This document shows positions 41,479 through 50,202 of a stretch of 64,000 bases of DNA, piece after piece. The position numbers were made by a program, and so were the translations under genes. Below the pieces are notes generated by a model. It worked only from the letters and a program-made list of their open reading frames with translations, searched no databases and had not been told where the DNA came from. The number at the start of each line of letters is the position of its first letter. The first letter of the stretch is position 1. The DNA lies in NCBI RefSeq assembly GCF_014650575.1, contig NZ_BMVF01000013.1, positions 124,001 through 188,000 of the forward strand, in the 5' to 3' direction. Origin of the DNA: Streptomyces naganishii JCM 4654. GTDB lineage: Bacteria; Actinomycetota; Actinomycetes; Streptomycetales; Streptomycetaceae.

Positions 41479-44106
41479 TCAGGAGAGGATCTCGACGTAC
41501 CCGTCGGTGCCGTGTACGCGGATTCGCTGCCCGTCGCGGATGCGCCGGGTGGCCTGCTCCACGCCCACCACGGCGGGCAGGCCGTACTCGCGGGCGATCA
41601 CCGCGCCGTGCGTCATCAGGCCGCCCACCTCCGTCACCAGGCCCGCGATGCCGACGAACAGGGGCGACCAGCTGGGGTCCGTGCACACCGTGACCAGGAT
41701 GTCGCCCGTCTCCAGTTGTGCCCTCGCGATGTCGAGGACGACCCGGGCCCTGCCCTCCACGGTCCCGGCGGACACCGACAGGCCGGTCAGGGCATCCGCC
41801 GGAACGTCGTCGCGCCGGTAGGCCCCGTTGAGGCACTCGCCGTCCGAGGTCAGCACCCGGGGAGGGGTGAGCGCCCGGTGCGACCGGAAGGCGTCCTTGC
41901 GCTGCTGGATGAGCCGGCCGTCCACCTTCTTCGAGCGCACCGCGTCGGCGAGTTCCTGGAGGGTGAGGTAGCAGACGTCCTCCTTCTCGCCGAGCACACC
42001 GGCCCGCACCAACCGCTCGGCCTCCGCGAACAGGGCCTGTTTGTAGAGGAAGTAGCGGCTGACGATGTCGTACTTGGGGTACTCCCGGTACCCGATGAAG
42101 GTCCGTACCCGGTCGATCATCCGCTTGGTCTCGTCGGCCTTGCGTTCCCCGTCCGGCAGGGCGCGGAGGCGTGACAGTACGTCCTGTTCCTTCTTCAGCG
42201 CCGCCTGGCGCCCTTGCTCGAAGCGCCGTTGGGCGGCGCCCGGCCCGAAGTTCCTGACGTTGTCGAGGATCGCCGGTACGAGCGTGGTGGGGCGCTCACG
42301 CCAGCGCGGCCGCGTGATGTCGATCTCGCCGGCGCAGCGCATCCCGTACCGGTCGAGGTAGCCCTCGATGGCCTCGCGCGCCTCGGCCCCGCCCGCGCGC
42401 TTCGCCAACTCGTCCAGGAAGCCCTCGGACGGCGAGCCCTCGTAGCGCGAGCCCCCGTCCTCGACGCCCCGCAGGAAGGCGACGACCTCGGGGTGCGGGC
42501 GGATCGCGTCCGCGACCTCGAGCAGATCCAGGCCCATCTGGGAAGTGATGTTTCCAGGGGCGGACAGGGTGAGTGCGTCGGCCGCGTTCTTCTCACCGAG
42601 CCATTCGTGCAGCTTGTCGTTGAGCCACCAGGTGGCCTCCATCCCCGCCATGATCGCCTGGATGTTCAGCGGATCGCTGAGCACCCGTTTGTGCTCCTCG
42701 AAGGCCGTCGGCAGGAAGTCGAACAGTTCCGGTCCGCTCTTCGTCCGGATGTCGCGTCCAAGGGCGGCGACGGACGCCTGGCTGCGCTCGATCAGCGCGG
42801 TGACGATGGCGGGATCGGTCTCGATCGGGGCGGGGGCGCCGCCGGCCGGCGGCCCGGCGGGGCCCGCGTCCGGGAGCGAGGGGACGAAGTCGCCGCGGTC
42901 GAGGACGGTCTCCAGCGCGTCCCTGACCAGCGGTTCGGATCTGCCCAGGAGGTCCAGCAGGGCCGCGCGGCCCGCGGGCGAGGCCAGGCGCCGCGTGACG
43001 TCGACGAACAACCTTCCCCCGGCGGCGTGCATCGGCACCATGGCGGTCCGCTGCCACATGGACAGCCCGAGGGGCTTCATGGCGTCGGTCATCATCTGCT
43101 GGTGGCCCACGGACACGTAGACGTGGTTGTCCGTATCGTCCCTCTCCGGGACGGGGAACAGCGTGGTGATGGGCCGGCTCTGGACGATGTGGAAGCCGTC
43201 GTCGGCCAGGCACCATTCGATGTCCTGCGGGCGGCCGAAGTGCGCCTCGATCCGCCGCCCGAGCCCTACGAGGCGTACGGCCTGCTCGTGCGTCAGCGCC
43301 GGCTGCTCCTGCCGCCGCGAGTCGAGGGCCACCTCCCGCGTGCCGCCGCCCGGCAGGGCGTGGACCGCGCGCCGCTTGGCGGCGATCGTCTCGGCGACGA
43401 CTTCGCCGTCCCGCACCCTGAAGACGTCCGGGTTCACCAGGCCGGAGACCAGGGCCTCACCGAGGCCGAACCCGGCGTCCACGGTGGCGGTCCTGCGGTC
43501 GCCCGTCACGGGGTCGGCGGTGAACAGGATGCCGGCGGCACGTGGGAGGACCATCCGCTGCACGACCACGGCCATGGACACCGTGCGGTGGCCGATGCCG
43601 TTGCGCCGGCGGTAGACGACGGCCCGCTCGGTGAACAGGGAGGCCCAGCACCGGCTGATGTGCCGCAGGACCGACTCCGGCCCCACGACGTTCAGGTAGG
43701 TGTCCTGCTGGCCCGCGAAGGAGGCGGTGGGCAGGTCCTCCGCCGTCGCGCTGGACCGGACGGCGTAGGCGGCCCGGTCACCGTGGCGGGCGAGCGCGCT
43801 GGTGATCTGCGCCGCGAGGTCGTCCGGGACGGCGGTGTCCTCGATGGTGCGGCGGATCTCCGCGCTGAGCGTGCGGATCGCGTCCCGCTCGTCCACGTCC
43901 AGGCGCGACAGCCGGTCGAGCCGGTCGTCGATCGACGGCGTCCGCGCGATGATCCGGTGGAAGGCGTCCGTCGTCACGCAGAAGCCGGACGGCACGCTCA
44001 CGTCCGCGATCCCCGAGAGCCGGGCCAGGTTCGCGCCCTTGCCGCCGACGGCGGCGGCCCGCCTGTCGTCGATCTCTTCGAGGTCCCACACATACTGCTC
44101 GATCAC
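41479..44106 (-). CDS. rph: Rifampin phosphotransferase
   Basis: An 875-residue enzyme of the PEP-synthase-like rifampin phosphotransferase (RPH) family, which inactivates rifamycins by phosphorylating the C21 hydroxyl using ATP. Order of domains: ATP-grasp (about 1-320; VGGKGANLARL, AVRSSATAEDLPTASFAGQQ), rifampin-binding helical domain (about 330-760), phosphohistidine domain at the C-terminus with catalytic His at about 833 in GGLMTHGAVIAREYGLP. Closing VHGTDGYVEILS is typical. GTG 44106 is preferred (GGAAGG about 8 bp upstream; MIEQYVWDL start); the frame opens further up at 44139. A rifamycin-associated element lies upstream. Pyruvate-water dikinase is the alternative but the RPH-type C-terminus and RAE argue against it. 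Confidence 0.9.
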   Translation of the reverse strand: MIEQYVWDLEEIDDRRAAAVGGKGANLARLSGIADVSVPSGFCVTTDAFHRIIARTPSIDDRLDRLSRLDVDERDAIRTLSAEIRRTIEDTAVPDDLAAQITSALARHGDRAAYAVRSSATAEDLPTASFAGQQDTYLNVVGPESVLRHISRCWASLFTERAVVYRRRNGIGHRTVSMAVVVQRMVLPRAAGILFTADPVTGDRRTATVDAGFGLGEALVSGLVNPDVFRVRDGEVVAETIAAKRRAVHALPGGGTREVALDSRRQEQPALTHEQAVRLVGLGRRIEAHFGRPQDIEWCLADDGFHIVQSRPITTLFPVPERDDTDNHVYVSVGHQQMMTDAMKPLGLSMWQRTAMVPMHAAGGRLFVDVTRRLASPAGRAALLDLLGRSEPLVRDALETVLDRGDFVPSLPDAGPAGPPAGGAPAPIETDPAIVTALIERSQASVAALGRDIRTKSGPELFDFLPTAFEEHKRVLSDPLNIQAIMAGMEATWWLNDKLHEWLGEKNAADALTLSAPGNITSQMGLDLLEVADAIRPHPEVVAFLRGVEDGGSRYEGSPSEGFLDELAKRAGGAEAREAIEGYLDRYGMRCAGEIDITRPRWRERPTTLVPAILDNVRNFGPGAAQRRFEQGRQAALKKEQDVLSRLRALPDGERKADETKRMIDRVRTFIGYREYPKYDIVSRYFLYKQALFAEAERLVRAGVLGEKEDVCYLTLQELADAVRSKKVDGRLIQQRKDAFRSHRALTPPRVLTSDGECLNGAYRRDDVPADALTGLSVSAGTVEGRARVVLDIARAQLETGDILVTVCTDPSWSPLFVGIAGLVTEVGGLMTHGAVIAREYGLPAVVGVEQATRRIRDGQRIRVHGTDGYVEILS

Positions 44107-44141
44107 TGCGCACACCTTCCGGGCTGCCGTGCCGCACACTC

Positions 44142-44160
44142 GACGGCGTCACACGCCGTC
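44142..44160 (-). promoter_or_regulatory. Hairpin in the rph leader
   Basis: Perfect 8-bp arms GACGGCGT/ACGCCGTC with a 3-nt loop, between the RAE and the rph start. It would form in the transcript leader. On the + strand it is followed by a TTTTT run, but in the rph direction it is preceded by it, so it is not a standard terminator for rph. Confidence 0.55.
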
Positions 44161-44211
44161 CCCGCCGTTTTTGCAGGTCGCGGGCTCGGCCGACGATTGT
44201 GCGCCCGGACC

Positions 44212-44231
44212 GGGGCCTTGCCGCAAGCCCC
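44212..44231 (-). promoter_or_regulatory. Rifamycin-associated element (RAE) upstream of rph
   Basis: On the rph strand the sequence reads GGGGCTTG-CGG-CAAGGCCCC-like, a 20-bp imperfect inverted repeat about 105 bp before the start. From memory this matches the conserved RAE described upstream of rifamycin-inactivating genes in actinobacteria, which is needed for rifamycin induction. It lies between the end of the PAP2 gene and rph. Confidence 0.8.
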
Positions 44232-44239
44232 CCGGTGCG

Positions 44240-44812
44240 CTATACGTTGAGAGTGGCAGGGAGATGGACTCTCCTTGCCTTCGCCATTTCCGGGCCGTGC
44301 CGGACGATCCACGCGCTGCCCAGGCCGATGACGGCGCCCGCGGCGACGTCACTGGGATAGTGGGCCCCGCTCTGCACCCGCTCCACGGCCACCAGGGCCG
44401 CCGGAATCGCGCACAGGACGCCGGCCAGGGGCCACACGGGAAGGACCGCGGCGGTGAACGCCGCCGCGGCCGCGGTGTGCCCGGAGGGGAAGGACGGCGA
44501 GTCGGGGCGGTCCTCGACCTCGTCGTGCGGCACCCAGTCCTTCGGCGGGCGCGGCCTGCGGACCAGGTGCTTGCACAGACCGTTGGAGACGGTCTGCGCC
44601 ACCGTCAGCGCGGCCAGGGCCGACGCGGCGGCCCGTCGCCCGCGCCGGCCCCCGGCCAGCGCCATGACGACGGACACGCCGCACCACAGTTTGGTGCCCT
44701 CCGCGCACTCCTCCACCGCCGACAGGAGCCGGTGGGCACCCGGCGTCGTGCCTGAGGCCAACCGCTGGATGAGACGCCGGTCAGTCGCGCGCAGCTTCGT
44801 ACAGAACTCCAT
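44240..44812 (-). CDS. PAP2-superfamily phosphatase, membrane
   Basis: A 190-residue membrane phosphatase with the three PAP2 motifs: KHLVRRPRP (KxxxxxxRP), PSFPSGHTAAAAA (PSGH) and RVQSGAHYPSDVAAG (SRx5HxxxD, where the usual SR is QS-like, so motif 3 is slightly unusual). Four to five hydrophobic helices. It probably removes phosphate from undecaprenyl-pyrophosphate, phosphatidic acid or a similar lipid. It lies upstream of rph on the same strand but the RAE lies between, so separate control is likely. Confidence 0.88.
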   Translation of the reverse strand: MEFCTKLRATDRRLIQRLASGTTPGAHRLLSAVEECAEGTKLWCGVSVVMALAGGRRGRRAAASALAALTVAQTVSNGLCKHLVRRPRPPKDWVPHDEVEDRPDSPSFPSGHTAAAAAFTAAVLPVWPLAGVLCAIPAALVAVERVQSGAHYPSDVAAGAVIGLGSAWIVRHGPEMAKARRVHLPATLNV

Positions 44813-44859
44813 GAACTGCGGTTGTCCCCGAGATCACCGGGCCATGCATCCGGGATCGC

Positions 44860-47619
44860 TCAGCCGTCCGACTCCGAGGACGGGATGTAGGCGCCGGGTA
44901 CCTCGTCGGGGGCGTAGATCTGCTTCTCGCCGGGGTAGGGCTTGGTCCAGTTGTGCGTCTCGTACCAGGTGAAGTGGTTCATCTGGGCGGGGTTGGCGTA
45001 GTCGGGGACGGCGTTCGGGCCGGTCAGGCGCTGCTTGGCCTTCCACGCGTCCCACGTCGCCGCGAGGGCCCGCTTGCCGGCCGGTACCGTGGCCGACGGG
45101 GCGGCTGCCGCGCGGGGGTTCTGGGGCGCCGGGGTGTCGACGCCGCAGGGGGGCGGGGTCTTGAGGCCGCCGGTCAGCGGAGTGCGGTTGGGCAGCGCGT
45201 CGAAGGGCGTGTAGTCCGGGTGCCCGGTGAAGGCCCCGAGCATCGGGGTGGCGGCGCTGTCCTTCTGGTTCATGGGGCGGATGCCGAGGATCTGCTCGAT
45301 GGTCCGGATCATCGTGATCTGGGTGTAGTAGTGGCTGTCGACCACCCCGTGGCGGGCCCAGGGGCTGATGATCTGGATCGGGGCGCGGTGACCGTCCACG
45401 TGGTCGAGGCCCGCCTGGGAGTCGTCCTCGACGACGAAGACCGCCGAGTCCTTCCAGTACTTGCTGTGGGAGATCTTGTCGATGATCCTGCCGGTGGCGA
45501 GGTCGTTGTCGGCGACCTGGGCGGCCGCGTTCGCCGGGCCGCCGGTGTGGTCGCTGGAGAGCCAGAACATGTTGAGGTTCGCGGGCCCGTTCTTCTCGAA
45601 GTCCCGCTTCCAGATCTCGTACCGGTAGATGTCCGGGACGCTGGTGTCGAACTTCGGGAAGCCGTGCACGGAGACGTCGTTGAGCGACGGGATCGGCGAG
45701 GAGGAGGACAGGGGGTAGGCGGTGTCCTGTCCGGTCGCCTCCATGTTCTTGCTGTCGCAGTAGAGGTTCTGCCAGCTCGCTCCGGCCGGTTTGGTCAGGA
45801 ACTGCTGGAACTCCCCGAAGTCCCGCACGGACTTGCCCGCCGCCTGCGCTCCGGTCCACAGGAATCCGGTCCGCTGGTGCCCGAGCGCGTCGTCCTCGGT
45901 GTCGTAACTGCGCTCGTACTGACCGGCGGACGACTCGGTGTACTCCGGATTGTCCGCCTGCATCAGCCAGTTGTGACCCTCGGCGGAGTTGGTGCCGATG
46001 TCGTAGGTGTTGTCGTACAGTCCGAACTGCCGCGCCAGGGCGTGCTGGTTGGGAGTGACGTTCTCGCCGAACTGCGTCAGCGTGGGGTCGCCGTCGCCCT
46101 GGGGCATGTCGCCGAGGACCTGGTCGTAGGTGCGGTTCTCCTTGACGATCAGGAAGACGTGCTTGATCGTCGAGGGGTCGCCGAGCCGGCGCGGCACGGC
46201 GACCGGCCTCGCGTGGCTCCTGCCCTTGCTGAGCAGGACCGATCCGCTGTACCAGCCGTTCTGCCGGAAGACCTTGGCGGTCTGGGACCGGATGACCCGG
46301 TCGCTCGGCAGCCTGAACCGCTGCACGCTGGAGGTCGTGTCGTGGGTGCTGTGCCCGGCGCTGCCGGAGGGCCTGCGGGCGTCGATGCCACGGGTGTTGG
46401 AGACGACGATGTCGTCGCCGGCACTGGAGATCTCCGCGGGGAAGTAGTCCGTGGGGAGCAGGCCGACGTATCCGACCGGCTCCTGCGGTCCGCTGTACCG
46501 GTAGACGGCGACCGCGTTGGCGCGGCCGAGCGTCACCAGCAGGCGCCCGTCGTCGGTGAGCGTCACCGCGTCGGGCTCGTAGCCGACGGAGGCCTCCGGC
46601 CACGGCTGGGTGGAGATGGTCTGCACGACCTTGTCGCGCCTGGTGTCGATGACGGAGACGTCGTTGGTGGCGGTGTTGGTGACGAACACCGCGCCGCGCT
46701 TGGCGTACACGGCGGTCGGGTGCAGTCCGACGTCGATGCTGCGGACGGCCGCGCCGGGGTCCGTCACGTCGATGACGCTGACGGTGCCGGTGGTGGTGGC
46801 CGCGGTCACGGGGCTGGCGGGCACCTGGGTGCCGTAGGAGTTGATGGTGGTGTCACCGGGCCTCGCCGGGCGGCCGCCCTCGTTGCTCACGTACAGCCTG
46901 CCACCGGCCATGGCCATGCCCCGGGGGGCGTTGCCCACGGCCCAGCTGTGCTGGACGGTTCCGGTCGCCGCGTCGATGGCGACCACCCGGTTCTGCCCGT
47001 TGACCGCCGCGTACACGGTGGATCCGTCCGCCGAGAAGACCGCCGCGGCCGCCAGCGCGTGCCGGGAGCCGTCGGCCGGGATGGGAACGGGCACCGGGTC
47101 GGAGACGGTGCCGTCCGCGTTCACCGTGTACTTGGTGTAGCCGTCGGTCCGGCCCAGCCACAGCTGCTTGCCGTCGGGCGAGTAGGCCGGGCCTTCCTGG
47201 CCCACGTCGCTGCTCTGGCCGGAGACGCTGCTCTTGACGCGCTGGACGACCTCACCGGTTCGCAGGTCGACGACGACCAGCGCCGTCCCGCCGTCGGTGA
47301 GGGTGGCGGCGAGGTGGCGGCCGTCCGGGCTGACCGCCGACGACATGATCTTGCCGTCGTCGATGACGGTACGGCTGCCGTACGGGGCGATGTACTGGTC
47401 GCTGGAGACGACCTGGCCGTTCGCCGTCTCCTGGCCGACCTGCTGGGTGCCGAACTGGTGGGTCTCGGCGACGGCGGTGCCCGTGACGGCGAGGGCGACG
47501 GCGATGCCCGTGGTCACCAGCGTGGTCCGGCGGCCGGCGCGTCTGCCGAACGGACCGGTCCGCCCCTTGTCGTGAGCCATCTTGTCGTCGGTCGTCCGGC
47601 GCCGGCGTGTGACCTGCAT
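44860..47619 (-). CDS. Secreted YVTN beta-propeller/phosphoesterase two-domain protein
   Basis: A 919-residue exported protein. An Arg-rich N-terminus (RRAGRRTTLVTTG, possibly Tat) and hydrophobic signal end near AVAETH. Residues about 75-470 form a YncE/YVTN-like beta-propeller (SSAVSPDGRHLAATL, HSWAVGNAPRGMAM, VFVTNTATNDVSVIDTRRD). Residues about 500-880 are an alkaline-phosphatase-superfamily phosphoesterase like acid phosphatase or phospholipase C: HVFLIVKENRTYDQVLGD, EGHNWLMQADNPEY, VFVVEDDSQAGLDHVDGH, SPWARHGVVDSHYYT. It starts 4 bp after the permease stop, so it is cotranscribed with the ABC transporter. Substrate unknown; phosphate-ester scavenging is plausible. Confidence 0.9.
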   Translation of the reverse strand: MQVTRRRRTTDDKMAHDKGRTGPFGRRAGRRTTLVTTGIAVALAVTGTAVAETHQFGTQQVGQETANGQVVSSDQYIAPYGSRTVIDDGKIMSSAVSPDGRHLAATLTDGGTALVVVDLRTGEVVQRVKSSVSGQSSDVGQEGPAYSPDGKQLWLGRTDGYTKYTVNADGTVSDPVPVPIPADGSRHALAAAAVFSADGSTVYAAVNGQNRVVAIDAATGTVQHSWAVGNAPRGMAMAGGRLYVSNEGGRPARPGDTTINSYGTQVPASPVTAATTTGTVSVIDVTDPGAAVRSIDVGLHPTAVYAKRGAVFVTNTATNDVSVIDTRRDKVVQTISTQPWPEASVGYEPDAVTLTDDGRLLVTLGRANAVAVYRYSGPQEPVGYVGLLPTDYFPAEISSAGDDIVVSNTRGIDARRPSGSAGHSTHDTTSSVQRFRLPSDRVIRSQTAKVFRQNGWYSGSVLLSKGRSHARPVAVPRRLGDPSTIKHVFLIVKENRTYDQVLGDMPQGDGDPTLTQFGENVTPNQHALARQFGLYDNTYDIGTNSAEGHNWLMQADNPEYTESSAGQYERSYDTEDDALGHQRTGFLWTGAQAAGKSVRDFGEFQQFLTKPAGASWQNLYCDSKNMEATGQDTAYPLSSSSPIPSLNDVSVHGFPKFDTSVPDIYRYEIWKRDFEKNGPANLNMFWLSSDHTGGPANAAAQVADNDLATGRIIDKISHSKYWKDSAVFVVEDDSQAGLDHVDGHRAPIQIISPWARHGVVDSHYYTQITMIRTIEQILGIRPMNQKDSAATPMLGAFTGHPDYTPFDALPNRTPLTGGLKTPPPCGVDTPAPQNPRAAAAPSATVPAGKRALAATWDAWKAKQRLTGPNAVPDYANPAQMNHFTWYETHNWTKPYPGEKQIYAPDEVPGAYIPSSESDG

Positions 47620-47623
47620 GGAG

Positions 47624-49024
47624 TCATCCCTTCGAGGTGGTGGCGAGCAGTTCGACGTTGCCGTCGAACTGCCAGAGCGGGTTGGGCGCGTCCCCGGCAG
47701 GGGTGCGCACCAGGAAGTAGCCGTTCACTTCCTTCGGCCCGTCGCCGTCGGCGACGTACCGCCCGTCCGCGGTGATGTCGAGCTGGTAGACCGCCCTGCC
47801 GGGGGCCGTGACCCCGGGCAGGTACCAGGTGACGACGCAGCGCCAGTCGTTGCCCGCGCCCTCGGGGTCGGCCCGGCCGTCGCTCTTGTCGCACGCCGCC
47901 GTCGCCCTCAACTGGGCCTCGGTGACGGCGGGCCGGTGCAGTTGGCTGGTCTGCATGCGGTAGAGGTGGGCGAACGCCGTGGCGAGTGAGCGCTGCACCT
48001 TGTTCCGCTCGATGCCGGAGCCGGTGGCCGGGGCTCCGGCCGCCTGGGTGAGGATCAGGGTGGTCGCGGCCAGGAGCGCGGTCAGCGGCAGGAGTCCGGC
48101 GGTGAGGGCCCGGCGTCCGGAGCCGTCGTCGGCCGGGCCGGTGAAGTCCCGGCGCAGGAACAGCAGATAGGCGAGCGCGGTCGCGAGCAGGCCCCAGGCC
48201 AGGCCGACCACGACGCCGATGAGGAGCGGGCCGGTCTGGGCGGGGCTGGTGAACAGGCCGTTCCAGGCGGTGAAGGCGTAGCCGGGCAGGGCCAGGCGCA
48301 CGGCGACGGGCAGCGGAAGCATCTGGGCGACCTGCGTGCCGAGCGCCACCAGCGCGGGCAGCAGCAGGCCCATCGGGGACCGCCCCAGCGCGACGGACCC
48401 GAGCAGTCCGATGCCGGCCAGGGCCAGCGTCGGGGCGAGGACGCAGCTCCAGGCGAGCAGGACCCGGCCGGCGGCGGTGCCCGGCGCCAGCAGATGGCCG
48501 TCGAGGCCGACCAGCGGGTGGTCGCCCACCGCCAGGAGCCCGCCGGCCGTGCCGGAGCAGGCCAGCCCGGCCACGAGCAGCATGATCACGGTCAGGCCGG
48601 CCAGCGCCTTCGCCACGAAGATCCGCCGGGGCGACCGTACGGCGACGAGCAGGTGGCGCCAGGTGCCGAGCCGGTCCTCCGAGGCGAACACGTCACCGGC
48701 GACCACCGAGGTCAGCAGCGGCAGCGCCCAGGTACCGGCGAAACCGAGGACCACCAGCGGTCCGGCCCACCCGGTGGCGTGCATCCAGCGGCCGAAGAGG
48801 GTGTCGGAGGGGAGCGTGCTCTGCCGGCTCACCCCAGCGACGAAGAGGGCGGGGGCGGTCCAGCAGGCCAGCACCAGCAGGCGTACGCGCCACTGCGCGA
48901 GGAGTTTGACGAGCTCGAAACGGTACGTGCGGGAGAGGGGGGCGCGGTGGGCGGGGGCGGCGGCGACTCCGGCGGCGGTGGTGGTGGTCGTACCGGTGCG
49001 GGTCGTGCCGACGGTGCCGCTCAT
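47624..49024 (-). CDS. ABC-2-type permease with C-terminal extracytoplasmic domain
   Basis: A 466-residue permease. A polar Thr-rich N-terminus is followed by about seven hydrophobic helices (residues 45-345), including the long VARSPRRIFVAKALAGLTVIMLLVAG region typical of ABC-2 permeases. After the last helix comes a soluble tail of about 130 residues (VQRSLATAFAHLYRMQ, CDKSDG, DWRCVVTWYLPGV, VYQLDITADGRYVADG) with two cysteines, presumably outside. Its ATG overlaps the ATPase stop by 4 bp and its stop is 4 bp before the phosphoesterase start. Confidence 0.88.
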   Translation of the reverse strand: MSGTVGTTRTGTTTTTAAGVAAAPAHRAPLSRTYRFELVKLLAQWRVRLLVLACWTAPALFVAGVSRQSTLPSDTLFGRWMHATGWAGPLVVLGFAGTWALPLLTSVVAGDVFASEDRLGTWRHLLVAVRSPRRIFVAKALAGLTVIMLLVAGLACSGTAGGLLAVGDHPLVGLDGHLLAPGTAAGRVLLAWSCVLAPTLALAGIGLLGSVALGRSPMGLLLPALVALGTQVAQMLPLPVAVRLALPGYAFTAWNGLFTSPAQTGPLLIGVVVGLAWGLLATALAYLLFLRRDFTGPADDGSGRRALTAGLLPLTALLAATTLILTQAAGAPATGSGIERNKVQRSLATAFAHLYRMQTSQLHRPAVTEAQLRATAACDKSDGRADPEGAGNDWRCVVTWYLPGVTAPGRAVYQLDITADGRYVADGDGPKEVNGYFLVRTPAGDAPNPLWQFDGNVELLATTSKG

Positions 49025-49965
49025 CGGGCGGCCTCCTGCTGCTCGGTGAGGGCGAGGAAGGCCGCTTCCAACGGCGAGACCACGGGGGCCAGTTCGCGTA
49101 CTGCGACACCGGCGTTCACCAGCCCGGCCACCAGTTCGTCGAGGGCGGGCACCAGCGCCCGTACGACCAGGACCCCGGCGTCGGTGCGTGGGGTGCCGGT
49201 GTCGTCGACGACGTGGATTCCGGCCGTGCTCGAGGCGATGCGGCGGGCGGCCGCCGGATCGGGGGTGCGCAGCCGGTAGTCGAGGGCGCGGTTCTCGGCG
49301 GCCAGTTTGCCCAGCGGGCCGGAGAAGACGACGCGTCCGGTGGCGAGGATGGTGACCTCCGAGCACAGTGCTTCGAGGTCGTCCATGCGGTGGCTCGACA
49401 GCACGACGGCGACACCGTCCGCGGCGAGGCGGGTCAGGACGCCGTGGACGTGCTTCTTGCCGGCCGGGTCGAGGCCGTTGGACGGCTCGTCGAGCAGGAG
49501 GAGCCGGGGCTCGGTCACCAGGGCCGCGGCGAGCCCGAGCCGCTGGCGCATGCCGAGGGAGAAGCCGCGGACGCGGTCGTCGGCCACATCCGTGAGCCCG
49601 ACCTCCGCGAGCGCCTCGTCGACCGCCGCGGTACGGGACCGGCGCCCGCTCAGGGCGGCCACGGCGGCGAGGTTCTGCCGGGCGGTGAGCGCGGGGTAGA
49701 GACCGGGGCCGTCCACGAAGCCGCCGACTCCGCCGGGGGCGGCGAGGCCCCGTCCGACGGGTGTGTTCAGAATCTCGAGCGTCCCGCTGTCGGCGACGGC
49801 CAGGCCCAGCAGCAGACCGAGCGCCGTCGTCTTGCCGGCGCCGTTCGGCCCCACCAAGCCATGGATCTGACCGTGTGCCACGTCCAGATCGACACCGTCG
49901 AGGGCGATGACGTCACCGAAGGACTTCGTGACGCCACGAGCCCGGACCGCGAGGTGTGTGTCCAT
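49021..49965 (-). CDS. ABC transporter ATP-binding protein
   Basis: A 314-residue ATPase of the drug/bacteriocin-exporter (DrrA/CcmA) type. Walker A is GPNGAGKTT, signature FSLGMRQRLGLAAALV (variant LSGGQ), Walker B LLLLDEPSNGLDPAG, switch His in VLSSHRMDDL. The C-terminal 90 residues are the extra domain of exporter ATPases. ATG 49965 (MDTHLAV) has GGAAGG about 5 bp upstream; an upstream extension lacks homology. First gene of an operon with the permease and phosphoesterase. Confidence 0.93.
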   Translation of the reverse strand: MDTHLAVRARGVTKSFGDVIALDGVDLDVAHGQIHGLVGPNGAGKTTALGLLLGLAVADSGTLEILNTPVGRGLAAPGGVGGFVDGPGLYPALTARQNLAAVAALSGRRSRTAAVDEALAEVGLTDVADDRVRGFSLGMRQRLGLAAALVTEPRLLLLDEPSNGLDPAGKKHVHGVLTRLAADGVAVVLSSHRMDDLEALCSEVTILATGRVVFSGPLGKLAAENRALDYRLRTPDPAAARRIASSTAGIHVVDDTGTPRTDAGVLVVRALVPALDELVAGLVNAGVAVRELAPVVSPLEAAFLALTEQQEAAR

Positions 49966-50202
49966 GAGCCCTTCCTTCGAAAACCCCATGGACCCTAGGG
50001 ATTGCACATGATGCTTGGCATGTACAGGTGGTTGACGTTGGTGGAAGAACTCGTCAAGGGACGGCAAGCCGCGCGCCACCGGCAGGCGTTGCCCCGGAAG
50101 GCGTGGCCCGGCGCGCGGGATCGGGGCGACGGTGCGAGCGTGGAGGCGTACAGGAGGAGCAGGCCCAGCCCTCGCGCTGGACGAACGGGACGGAGCACGG
50201 TC

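Noticed and set aside
42214..44250. 678-residue rightward frame opposite rph
   Set aside because: Antisense shadow of rph, which has full family signatures on the other strand.
44953..47775. 940-residue rightward frame opposite the phosphoesterase
   Set aside because: Antisense shadow; Val/Gly/Arg-rich with no recognisable domain, while the minus strand has clear homology.
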